Of a stretch of DNA of 64,000 bases, positions 16,897 through 25,632 are shown in pieces; position 1 is the first letter of the stretch, and each line of letters opens with the position of its first letter. Source of the DNA: Edaphobacter sp. (GTDB lineage Bacteria; Acidobacteriota; Terriglobia; Terriglobales; Acidobacteriaceae); contig JAOAPB010000084.1 in NCBI GenBank assembly GCA_025462645.1, positions 54,215 to 118,214 on the forward strand, given 5' to 3'. Both the position numbers and the translations under genes were made by a program. The notes beneath the pieces were generated by a model. It had not been told where the DNA came from, made no database searches, and saw only the letters and a program-made list of their open reading frames with translations.

Positions 16897-18777
16897 ATGC
16901 CTATTCGTAGTTGCCTCCTCGGTAGTAGTTTGCCCTCGTCCACTTCGTTTGCAGTCTTTGCTCTCGGCGCCATTCTCTCGATGGGTTTAGGCGAGTCGCT
17001 GGCTCAATCCACTGCTGATTCCCAGGCCAAGTCGCAGGAGGGTGGACAACCGCCAGCCGCAGGAGGAGTCAACACAGGAGGAGTCCACGCCCCAATCCTC
17101 GACAAGGAACGAAGGCCGATCACAGCTGGGGGCTTCGTCAAGACCGGGCCCATCGTCTTTCAGGACATCGCCGAAAAGGCAGGCCTGACAACGTGGAAGC
17201 ACACGATGGGAACTCCCGAAAAGCGCTACATCATCGAAGCCAATGGCTCCGGAGTCGGCCTCATCGACTACGACAACGATGGCTGGCTCGACATCTACTT
17301 CGTCAACGGCTCCACCCAGGAGGCCCTCGCAGGCAAATCGCCTGCGCCAAAGGCTGCTCTCTTCCACAACAACCACGACGGAACCTTCACCAACGTGACA
17401 GAAAAGGCAGGCGTAGCCAACGAACGATGGGGGGTAGGAGTAGCCATAGCCGACTATGACAACGATGGCTGGCCCGATATCTACGTCTCCAACTTCGGCA
17501 AGAACCGCCTCTATCACAACAATCACGACGGCACTTTCACCGACGTTGCGGAGAAGGCAGGTGTCGCCCTCGGCAACTGGTCAACAGGTTCCACCTGGGG
17601 AGACTACGACGGTGACGGAAGGCTCGATCTCTTCGTCCCCGGTTACATCCACTACGACACGGCAAACCAGCCCTCCTCCGGCGGTCCTGGCATCTCGTTC
17701 AGCTTCTGTCAGTTTCGTGGTGTGGAGGTCATGTGCGGACCGCGAGGTCTCAAAGGTGAATCCGACCACCTCTTCCACAATAACGGTGACGGCACCTTCA
17801 CCGATGTCAGCGAAAAAGCTGGCGTCGCCGATAAAAACGCATACTACGGACTCGCCTCCGCCTTCGTCGACGTCAACAACGACGGCAAGCTGGACCTTCT
17901 CGTCGCCGACGATTCCACGCCGAACTACCTCTACATCAACAAGGGCGACGGCACCTTCGAGGACGCCAGCTACGCCTCTGGATACGCCCTCAACGAAAAC
18001 GGTCGCGAGACAGCCTCCATGGGAATCGCCATCGGCGATTACATGAATAATGGTCTCCTCGATCTCTACAACACCACATTCTCCGACGACTACAACCCGC
18101 TCTATCGAAACGATGGCAATGCCAACTATACGGATATCAGCTATCAGATGGGCATCGCCGAACCCACCATCCCCTTTCTCGGCTGGGGAGACGCCTTCCT
18201 GGACTTCGATAACGACGGTTGGAAGGACATCATCATCGCAAACGGCCACGTCTACCCACAGGTTGACCGTATGTCCTGGGGAACCTCCTGGGCGCAACGC
18301 CCTCTGCTCTTTCGCAACCTCGAAGGCAAAAGATTCGACCCCGTCCCGCCAGTGGAAGGCACAGGCCTGGCAAAGGTAGTTGCGGGAAGAGGTGTGGCAG
18401 TTGGGGATCTCTTCAATGACGGCAAACTTGATGCTGTCATCAACGTCCTCGACGGCCACCCTGTCCTGCTGCGCAACATCTCCCCCGACAAGCATCACTG
18501 GATCGAGCTTAAACTCGTAGGCGGTTCTAAGAGCCCACGTGACGCGGTCGGAGCTACCGTTTACCTCACTGCGGACGGAAAGAAGCAACGTGGAGATGTC
18601 ATTTCGGGCGCAAGCTACGCCTCCACCCACGATCCACGCCTTCACTTCGGACTCGGCGACGCGACCACCATCGATGCGGTCGAAGTGACCTGGCCCAGCG
18701 GCGCAAAAGAGAAGTTTGCCATCGCCAAGGCAGACCAGATCGTCACACTAGTGGAAGGCAAAGGAACGAAACCATAG
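16897..18777 (+). CDS. Secreted CRTAC1-family protein (FG-GAP repeats, ASPIC/UnbV)
   Basis: 626 residues; AAGGA lies seven bases before the ATG. Hydrophobic signal region about 16-36. From about 85 on there are many VCBS/FG-GAP calcium-binding repeats of the form D-Y-D-N-D-G-W-x-D-I-Y, DGDGRLDLF and DVNNDGKLDLL, predicted to build a beta-propeller. The C-terminal 80 residues match the ASPIC/UnbV domain (GDVISGASYASTHDPRLHFG, then VEVTWPSG). The family is secreted or surface-bound with unknown activity. It leads a one-direction cluster with two c-type cytochromes and a two-component system. Confidence 0.93.
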   Translation: MPIRSCLLGSSLPSSTSFAVFALGAILSMGLGESLAQSTADSQAKSQEGGQPPAAGGVNTGGVHAPILDKERRPITAGGFVKTGPIVFQDIAEKAGLTTWKHTMGTPEKRYIIEANGSGVGLIDYDNDGWLDIYFVNGSTQEALAGKSPAPKAALFHNNHDGTFTNVTEKAGVANERWGVGVAIADYDNDGWPDIYVSNFGKNRLYHNNHDGTFTDVAEKAGVALGNWSTGSTWGDYDGDGRLDLFVPGYIHYDTANQPSSGGPGISFSFCQFRGVEVMCGPRGLKGESDHLFHNNGDGTFTDVSEKAGVADKNAYYGLASAFVDVNNDGKLDLLVADDSTPNYLYINKGDGTFEDASYASGYALNENGRETASMGIAIGDYMNNGLLDLYNTTFSDDYNPLYRNDGNANYTDISYQMGIAEPTIPFLGWGDAFLDFDNDGWKDIIIANGHVYPQVDRMSWGTSWAQRPLLFRNLEGKRFDPVPPVEGTGLAKVVAGRGVAVGDLFNDGKLDAVINVLDGHPVLLRNISPDKHHWIELKLVGGSKSPRDAVGATVYLTADGKKQRGDVISGASYASTHDPRLHFGLGDATTIDAVEVTWPSGAKEKFAIAKADQIVTLVEGKGTKP

Positions 18778-18872
18778 CTTCACCCAGCCTATCCACCTTT
18801 TGATGGAGACCCGCATCCATCCATCGCTGGATAGGCAACTACCCCTCCAGTTCACTAGAATTCACGACTGCT

Positions 18873-21101
18873 ATGAAAACCAAGCTCCACCCGCAGCGAG
18901 TTGCTCGCATTCTGATCGGTACCCTGCTGGGTGGAGCAGTTGGTTGCGGCATCATGGCCCTGCGGACCGGCGGAGCCCACGCCGAGTACAATCCGGCCAC
19001 ACCCTCGCAACGGCAGGCCTACTCGCAATCGGTCACGCAGCACTACAACTATCGCTTCGGCGCTGACCAGCCCTTTCTCCCTTCATTCGCGACCACAGAT
19101 ACCGGAGAGTTCATCAACGCCAAAGCCTTCCCCGCGGCAAAATACTGTGGCCACTGCCATCAGGAAGCTCACACCGAATGGCGTCAGTCAGCCCACGCCA
19201 ACTCCTTCCGAGCTCCCTGGTATGTGAAGAACGTCAATCTCCTTACCACCGAAAAGGGCATCGCCTTTACTCGCCACTGCGAGGGCTGCCACAACCCCAC
19301 CGCCCTCGTCTCCGGCGCTCTCACTGAGGGTTCCACCGTCGATCGCAAGTTCGACGAGGACGGCATCACCTGCTCCGTCTGCCACTCCATCCAGAAGGTG
19401 GACACACGCGGCACCGGCAGTTATGTCCTGGCACAACCTGCCGTCCTGGTCGACGAAAAGGGTCAACCCATCTACGGAGAGGTCTCCGACAAGGAGATCC
19501 TGTCCCACCTGGACCGCCACTCGAAGGCCGTCATGAAGGACTTCTACAAGTCCAGTGAATATTGCTCGGCATGCCACAAAGCGGCGCTGCCCCAGCAACT
19601 GAACGACTACAAATGGCAACGTGCCATCTTTCTGTACGACGAGTGGCAGCTCTCCTCCTTCGCCAAGCAATCTCCGCTTCCCTTCTACGTCAAAGACCAG
19701 GTCTCCACATGCCAGACCTGCCACATGCCGCGCGAGGCTCTCGTCGGATACGACTACGGTGCCAAAGACGGCAAACTCGCCTCCCACCGCTGGCTCGGAG
19801 CCAACACCGTCATGTCGAAGTTCTACAACTACGACACACAGATGGAGAAGACTATCGCCTTCCTGCGCGCAGGTGTCTTCAACGTAGACATCTTTGGGCT
19901 CGAGAAGAATGGCGGCAACGTGCTCGCTCCTCTTGGCACTCAGGACTTCACCGTAGCTGCCGGGGACAAGCTTACCGTCTCCGTCGTCATACAGAACAAG
20001 GGCATCGCCCACAGCCACGTCCCCGAGCAGCGCGATATGTACGAGAGCTGGGTCGAGTTCGAAGCCAGGGATACAGCCGGTCACATCCTTACGCACTCCG
20101 GTGCGATCCAGCCAGACGGAGAGCTCGATCCCCGAGCCCACAGCTTCACCAATCGCCTCATAAACGCCAAGGGCGAGCTGAACGCTCTTCATCAGGTCTG
20201 GAACACTCGCATCGCCGCCTACAACAACACCATCTCCTCCGGCCGCTCACAGATTGTGCGTTATCAGTTCAAGGTACCCGCCGACGCCAGGAGTCCTATC
20301 TCGGTCACAGCCAGGGTCAACTACCGTCGCTTTGATCAGCACTTCATGGACTTCGCCATGGACAAGCACTACGAGATGCCCATCGTCGAGATGTCCGCTC
20401 GCACCCGTACCCTGGTACTCGGCAACAACCCTCCAGCCGTCGATCCACAGGACAATCAGGCGTGGATGCGCTGGAACAACTACGGCATCGCTATGCTGGA
20501 CGCGCAGCAATACGCAGAGAGCGTCCACGCATTCGAGCGCGTAGCCCAGATGCGACCCGACTACGCCGATGCACTTACCAACATCGCGATCGCCAACTTC
20601 CAATGGCAGCGTTACGACGCCTCCCGCGCCAGCCTGAACAAGGCTCTCGCTCTTAGCCCCCACAATGCCAGGGCGCTGTACTACCTCGCGCTCGTAGAGC
20701 GAAATCAGGGGCAACTCGACAACGCCATCGCAGATCTTCGCGAGGTCATTGTGCAGTTCCCACGCTCCCGCGATGCGCTTCGTGAGCTCGGATTCTCCCT
20801 CTATCAACAACACAAATACGATGAGGCCCGCGTCGAGTACGAGGCCCTCCAGTCAGTCGACCCCGACGATCTCGCCGCACACTACATCCTCTCCATCGTC
20901 TACCGCAGGCTCGGCATGAAGGAGCAGGCCTCTCGTGAAGCAGCGGCCTTCTCCGATCAGAAAGACGATCCTACGGCCGGAACCTATGCGTTGGAGTTCC
21001 TGCGCAAACACAATGAAATCGCATCGGAGAGTGTACTCTGGCACACCCATAGCGACTTCGCGCCAGAGTCTACCCCCGGAAGCGGATCAGCTGCCCAATG
21101 A
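18873..21101 (+). CDS. Penta-haem cytochrome c with C-terminal TPR repeats
   Basis: 742 residues with an N-terminal membrane/signal segment (about 10-32). Five CXXCH haem-binding motifs are visible: CGHCH 92-96, CEGCH 136-140, CSVCH 167-171, CSACH 231-235 and CQTCH 280-284, in the layout of cytochrome c554-like multihaem proteins. A beta-rich middle region follows, then tetratricopeptide repeats from about 510 to 710. It should lie in the periplasm and move electrons while binding partners through TPRs. It ends overlapping the next cytochrome gene by ATGA, so the two are translationally coupled. Donor and acceptor unknown. Confidence 0.92.
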   Translation: MKTKLHPQRVARILIGTLLGGAVGCGIMALRTGGAHAEYNPATPSQRQAYSQSVTQHYNYRFGADQPFLPSFATTDTGEFINAKAFPAAKYCGHCHQEAHTEWRQSAHANSFRAPWYVKNVNLLTTEKGIAFTRHCEGCHNPTALVSGALTEGSTVDRKFDEDGITCSVCHSIQKVDTRGTGSYVLAQPAVLVDEKGQPIYGEVSDKEILSHLDRHSKAVMKDFYKSSEYCSACHKAALPQQLNDYKWQRAIFLYDEWQLSSFAKQSPLPFYVKDQVSTCQTCHMPREALVGYDYGAKDGKLASHRWLGANTVMSKFYNYDTQMEKTIAFLRAGVFNVDIFGLEKNGGNVLAPLGTQDFTVAAGDKLTVSVVIQNKGIAHSHVPEQRDMYESWVEFEARDTAGHILTHSGAIQPDGELDPRAHSFTNRLINAKGELNALHQVWNTRIAAYNNTISSGRSQIVRYQFKVPADARSPISVTARVNYRRFDQHFMDFAMDKHYEMPIVEMSARTRTLVLGNNPPAVDPQDNQAWMRWNNYGIAMLDAQQYAESVHAFERVAQMRPDYADALTNIAIANFQWQRYDASRASLNKALALSPHNARALYYLALVERNQGQLDNAIADLREVIVQFPRSRDALRELGFSLYQQHKYDEARVEYEALQSVDPDDLAAHYILSIVYRRLGMKEQASREAAAFSDQKDDPTAGTYALEFLRKHNEIASESVLWHTHSDFAPESTPGSGSAAQ

Positions 21102-21430
21102 ATCTATTACCCTCCGTTCTCCTCTTCCTCGCAGCCAGCTCGTCTCTTATCGCATCGGCTACTCCCTCCAGCAACCAGCAAGAACATGGAGCAACGGTTT
21201 TTTCTGAAAACGGTTGCCTGCACTGCCACACCATCCGAAACAATGGTGGCGCAAAGGGGCCCGACCTCTCCGGAGTAGGCCGCAGATTGAGCGAAGCTCA
21301 GATCAGATCACAGATTCTTCAGGGTGGTCGCCAAATGCCATCCTTTGCGGATATCCTGCAACAACCAGAGACAGAGGATCTTGTTGCCTACCTTCGTTCC
21401 TGCCGCGACAAAAGTGACAAAGAAAAGTAG
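21098..21430 (+). CDS. Small mono-haem cytochrome c
   Basis: 110 residues. Signal peptide about 1-21. One haem site C40-L-H-C-H44, followed by GPDLSGVG, and the probable axial Met80 in QMPSFADIL, the usual class I cytochrome c pattern. The ATG overlaps the TGA of the multihaem gene (ATGA). It probably passes electrons to or from that protein in the periplasm. Confidence 0.92.
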   Translation: MNLLPSVLLFLAASSSLIASATPSSNQQEHGATVFSENGCLHCHTIRNNGGAKGPDLSGVGRRLSEAQIRSQILQGGRQMPSFADILQQPETEDLVAYLRSCRDKSDKEK

Positions 21431-21487
21431 ACCAGTCAAAAGCGTTGACATGAACCTGGCTGCGGGGTCCTTGCACGCAAGCATCGC

Positions 21488-24472
21488 ATGAATCCTCTCT
21501 CTCATCTCCATTCCGTGCTGCGCTCGGTCTTCATCGGGACTCTATGCGGAATCGTCTCCACTACGATCACAGCCCATTCGCAAATTTCAGCAAACCTGGG
21601 CCACCAATCCTGGTCCACGGAGAACGGTCTCCCCCAAAGCAGCGTCCATCAGGTCTTCCAGTCCCCGGACGGTTATATCTGGATCGCGACCGAAGGCGGC
21701 GTGGCTCGCTTCAACGGCACTGGCTTCAAGGTTTTCAACCATGAAAGCGACTCAGCCTTCATCAGCGATGACGTCTGCTGCTTTGCGCAGGATGCCCACG
21801 GCGCTCTCTGGATCGGCACATCAGACGGCCTCCTGCAATACTCAGCAAACAAGTTTCGTCGTTACTCCCCGGCCGATGGGTTGCCCTCCCCCGAGATCAC
21901 ATCGCTTGCAGTAGCCGATGACGGCACTCTCTTTGTCCTCACGAACAATGGAGCCGCCAGCTTCAACGGCAAGACTTTTTCCCCACTTCACCCTCCCTCC
22001 TCTGTCACGCCATCAGCCATGGCGTCCGGCAATGATGGCAGCGTCTGGTTCGCTTCATCCTCTGAAATCTTTCAGTATCAGCATGGTCGCATTCACCCCA
22101 CATCACTCAGCCTTGGTCAGTCAGGAGAAAGCATCCTGGGCATCGGCACCCTTCCAGATCACAGCCTCTGGTTGCGAACCCGCGGTAGCATCGTCCTATT
22201 GCAAAACGGTCATCGCCAAATCCTGCAAGCCGGACACGATCTGCCTGCCACACGCATCGAGTCGTTCCTGGCAGACTCTCGCGGAAATCGATGGATCGGT
22301 ACCAACAAAGGACTGTTCGTACTGAACGATAAAGACAACCATCCCCAACTTCAACCAGCCCTCGGCACCGACAGCATCCTCTCCCTCTCCGAAGACAGAG
22401 AAGGCGATCTCTGGATCGGCACAGAAACGGCCGGCCTCCATATCCTCCGCCAACAGAACTTCCATACCCTACCCGCCTTGTCCGATCACGTCATCACCGC
22501 CATCGTGCAAACTACGGATGCCGCAATGTGGATAGGGACCAACGGAGACGGTCTCGACCGCTGGCAATCCGGCCAGGTCCAGCATCTCTCGACGCGGAAC
22601 GGCCTCCTCAGCGAGGTGATCCTCGCCTTGGCTGCCGGCGCTCACGGGGATGTGTGGGTCGGAACACCCGACGGCCTGAATCACATCGAAAGAGGCAAGA
22701 TCACAACCTTCACCTCCGCCGACGGCTTACCCGACGACTTCATCCGATCTCTTCTCGCCGACGACGATGGCTCTCTTTGGATCGGCACCCGCCGTGGTCT
22801 CGCGCATTGGCAAAACAAGAACGTCACAACCTTCAACCACGATAGTGGCCTCAAGAGCGATCTGATTGGGGCACTGCTGAAATCTCACCTCCCCAGCTCT
22901 CCGCAGATTCTTCCTCACGATCTATGGATAGGCACCCTGGACGGTCTCTCCCGCCTGCGGCACGGGAAGATAAGCACCTACACCACAAAAAACGGCCTCT
23001 CCGGTAACGTCATCACCTCTCTCTTCGAGGACTCCCACGGCACGCTCTGGATAGGAACGAAGGGCGATGGCCTCAGCCACTCGACCGCTGATGGCTTCAC
23101 TGCCTTGCATCGGTCCGATCTTCCACAAAGAATCGACTCCATCCTCGAAGATGATCGCGGATTTCTCTGGCTGAGCTCGCCCCATGGCATCACACGAGTC
23201 TCGCGCTCCGAGCTCGTCGCCTGCGGATCTTCGCCCAACTGCAATCCTCACCCGAGTTCCTATGGCTACGCTGACGGCATGCCCACCGAAGAGGCCTCTG
23301 CAATCGGCCACCCCACCGCCTGGAAGACCGCACAAGGACTCCTCTGGTTCGCGACGCGCAAGGGTGTAGCCATCACAGACCCCCAACATCTCTCGGAGAA
23401 CCGCGTTGCACCGCCTGTAGTCATCGAGCGATTTATAGTAGACGACGTCGAACTCATACCTTCTTCCACCGAACTGATCCTTCCTCCAGGGCACAGCCGC
23501 TTCGTCTTCGAATACGCCGGCTTAAGCTATGTAGTGCCGGCGAAGGTCCGCTATCGTTACAAGCTCGAAGGCTTCGATGCGGAATGGACCCAGGCTGGGT
23601 CGCGCCGCATCGCCTATTACACCAACCTGCCTCCTCGTCACTACAGGTTCCACGTACAGGCCGCAAACAACGATGGCGTCTGGAATGAAACCGGAGCAAC
23701 AATTGCCTTCTACGTGCGACCTCCCTTCTACCGCAGGCTGTGGTTCCTACTGCTCTGTGTTGCGCTCATTGCCGCGATCACCGTTCTCCTCTACCGCCTG
23801 CGCCTTCGCCGCTTACACTCTCAATTTGAGGCTGTGCTCGCGGAGCGCAATCGAATGGCTCGCGAGATTCATGACACGCTGGCACAGAGCTTCGTTGGAG
23901 TCTCCGTACAACTCGAACTCGCCTCTCAACTCCTCATCCAATCGCAGATCCCCGAGGCTCGCCAGCAGCTCGACCGCACGCGGGCCTATGTGCGCGAGGG
24001 CCTCGCTGAGGCACGTCGCAGCATCTGGGATCTTCGCGCCGTCACGGCACAGCACACCCTACCCACACGACTCACGCACCTCGTGGAAAAATCGAACGTA
24101 GAGCCCGTGACCACTCATCTCGATATTGGTGGAACCTATCGTCTCCTCACACCAAAAATCGAAGAGGAGGTACTGCGCATCGCTCAGGAAGCCCTCACCA
24201 ATGTCGCTCGCCACGCAAACGCAACCCACGTCTCTATCGATCTGCGCTATCATTCAACCCGGCTGACGTTAATCATCTCCGACAATGGTCGCGGCTTCAA
24301 CGCCTCCGACGACTCCCTTCCCGCAAAGGGCCACTTCGGACTCCAGGGAATGCGTGAACGCGCAGCTCACATCGACGCGCAGCTCAACATCGAAAGCGCA
24401 GCGGACAAGGGCACCAGGATCACACTGGACGTCCCCATCCTTGTCGAGAAAGGTACAAAAAACAATGGGTGA
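21488..24472 (+). CDS. Sensor histidine kinase with two-component propeller (NarL-type partner)
   Basis: 994 residues. After a signal segment come about a dozen regulator-propeller repeats (L-W-I-G-T-x-x-G-L) forming a periplasmic beta-propeller sensor, then a Y_Y_Y domain (about 660-735), one membrane helix near 748-768, and a HisKA_3 dimerisation domain with phospho-accepting His795 in REIHDTLAQSF. The ATPase domain shows EALTNVARHA, SDNGRGF and GLQGMRERA. The stop overlaps the response regulator start by 8 bases, so the pair is coupled. Ligand unknown; the cytochrome cluster upstream is a plausible target. Confidence 0.93.
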   Translation: MNPLSHLHSVLRSVFIGTLCGIVSTTITAHSQISANLGHQSWSTENGLPQSSVHQVFQSPDGYIWIATEGGVARFNGTGFKVFNHESDSAFISDDVCCFAQDAHGALWIGTSDGLLQYSANKFRRYSPADGLPSPEITSLAVADDGTLFVLTNNGAASFNGKTFSPLHPPSSVTPSAMASGNDGSVWFASSSEIFQYQHGRIHPTSLSLGQSGESILGIGTLPDHSLWLRTRGSIVLLQNGHRQILQAGHDLPATRIESFLADSRGNRWIGTNKGLFVLNDKDNHPQLQPALGTDSILSLSEDREGDLWIGTETAGLHILRQQNFHTLPALSDHVITAIVQTTDAAMWIGTNGDGLDRWQSGQVQHLSTRNGLLSEVILALAAGAHGDVWVGTPDGLNHIERGKITTFTSADGLPDDFIRSLLADDDGSLWIGTRRGLAHWQNKNVTTFNHDSGLKSDLIGALLKSHLPSSPQILPHDLWIGTLDGLSRLRHGKISTYTTKNGLSGNVITSLFEDSHGTLWIGTKGDGLSHSTADGFTALHRSDLPQRIDSILEDDRGFLWLSSPHGITRVSRSELVACGSSPNCNPHPSSYGYADGMPTEEASAIGHPTAWKTAQGLLWFATRKGVAITDPQHLSENRVAPPVVIERFIVDDVELIPSSTELILPPGHSRFVFEYAGLSYVVPAKVRYRYKLEGFDAEWTQAGSRRIAYYTNLPPRHYRFHVQAANNDGVWNETGATIAFYVRPPFYRRLWFLLLCVALIAAITVLLYRLRLRRLHSQFEAVLAERNRMAREIHDTLAQSFVGVSVQLELASQLLIQSQIPEARQQLDRTRAYVREGLAEARRSIWDLRAVTAQHTLPTRLTHLVEKSNVEPVTTHLDIGGTYRLLTPKIEEEVLRIAQEALTNVARHANATHVSIDLRYHSTRLTLIISDNGRGFNASDDSLPAKGHFGLQGMRERAAHIDAQLNIESAADKGTRITLDVPILVEKGTKNNG

Positions 24473-25091
24473 ACGAATTCGCATCCTTGTAGTCGATGAC
24501 CATCATGTCGTCCGGCAAGGTCTCGTGGCGCTGCTCAACATCATGCCCGAGATCGAGGTCGTGGGCGAAGCCAGCGATGGACTCGAGGCAATCAAGCTCC
24601 ATCAAATCTTGCAGCCGGACATCACCCTGATGGACCTGCAACTCCCGAAACTTGGCGGCGTCGACGCCATTATCAGGATTCGGGCCGACGCACCCGCAGC
24701 GCGTTTCATCGTTCTCACCACCTTCGATGGCGACGAAGACATCTTCCGCTCGCTTCAGGCTGGCGCGAAGGCCTATCTCCTCAAAGGCATGACGGTCGAA
24801 GAGCTGTTATCGACCATCCTGGCCGTACACAAAGGCAAGACTCGCATCTCTCCCACCATCGCAGAAAAGCTAGCTGAGAGAATGAGCGGTCAAGCCCTCA
24901 CCGCTCGTGAATTGGCCGTGCTCGAACGCATCGTAGCCGGCCGCGCCAACAAGGAGATCGCATCCGATCTCGACATCAGCGAAGCCACCGTCAAATCCCA
25001 TATTAATAGCCTTTTAGGCAAACTGGGCGTAGGGGATCGCACACACGCCGCAACCGTCGCTCTCCAGCGCGGCATCGTACATCTCAAATGA
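24465..25091 (+). CDS. NarL/FixJ-family response regulator
   Basis: 208 residues from the ATG at 24465; the longer frame back to 24285 overlaps the kinase and is not used. Receiver domain 5-120: acidic pair D11-D12, phospho-acceptor Asp57 (LMDLQLP), Thr85/86 and Lys107. The C-terminal LuxR-type helix-turn-helix reads LTARELAVLERIVAGRANKE and ISEATVKSHINSLLGKLG. It should be phosphorylated by the overlapping histidine kinase and bind DNA. Its stop overlaps the next gene by ATGA. Confidence 0.94.
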   Translation: MGERIRILVVDDHHVVRQGLVALLNIMPEIEVVGEASDGLEAIKLHQILQPDITLMDLQLPKLGGVDAIIRIRADAPAARFIVLTTFDGDEDIFRSLQAGAKAYLLKGMTVEELLSTILAVHKGKTRISPTIAEKLAERMSGQALTARELAVLERIVAGRANKEIASDLDISEATVKSHINSLLGKLGVGDRTHAATVALQRGIVHLK

Positions 25092-25615
25092 GACAATCCA
25101 CGATGAAATCTCTCGTTCTCTTCCTGCTCGTAAGTCTTGCTGTCTTACCCAATCTCGGTGCTCAGTCAAAATCGCACTGGCGCTCCGCGACGGCCACTGA
25201 GTTGGAGACAGCCTTGCCTGCCCGCGCTCCCGTTGAGAAGGAGAGGATCGAGACCGAGAAGCGTACCGCCTCCGGCATCATCAACACGCAGGGAAAGATC
25301 ATCGCTGGAGTCGTGCTCATCACTGCCGGCTACTCGGCCGACGGCAAATACTCTCACTACCTTCTGGTCCAGGCACCCATCACCGTTGGGGACATCGCGC
25401 TCTCTCCGGGCAACTACGTCTTCGGCTGGCAACGCAGCGAGTCAGGTCTCAGCGTCAAGCTCTACGACGCCGCAACAGGAGCCGACCGCGGCACGGCAAC
25501 CGCCCACCGCCTCTCTACAGGCTCTCGTGTCGAATCCTTTCGCCTATGGGCTCCCTCAGACCATCAGTTCATTCAGATTGGACGCTTCGCACTTCCCTAC
25601 AGCCTCGGGGAATAG
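25088..25615 (+). CDS. Small secreted protein of unknown function
   Basis: 175 residues (170 if the second ATG at 25103 is used). Signal peptide ends about NLGAQS. The mature part is a beta-rich domain with no cysteine and no motif I recognise; GKIIAGVVLITAGYSADGKY and YVFGWQRSESGL are its most distinctive stretches. It overlaps the response regulator by ATGA and is therefore the last member of the kinase-regulator operon. A periplasmic accessory or output role is only inferred. Confidence 0.7.
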   Translation: MRQSTMKSLVLFLLVSLAVLPNLGAQSKSHWRSATATELETALPARAPVEKERIETEKRTASGIINTQGKIIAGVVLITAGYSADGKYSHYLLVQAPITVGDIALSPGNYVFGWQRSESGLSVKLYDAATGADRGTATAHRLSTGSRVESFRLWAPSDHQFIQIGRFALPYSLGE

Positions 25616-25632
25616 CTCACAAACATTGTGCG

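Noticed and set aside
17581..18645. Long antisense frame opposite the FG-GAP gene
   Set aside because: Mirror of repeated Asp/Gly codons in the real gene; no ribosome site or known domain.
19188..20192. Antisense frame opposite the multihaem cytochrome
   Set aside because: The sense strand has five haem motifs and TPRs; the antisense product has no recognisable feature.
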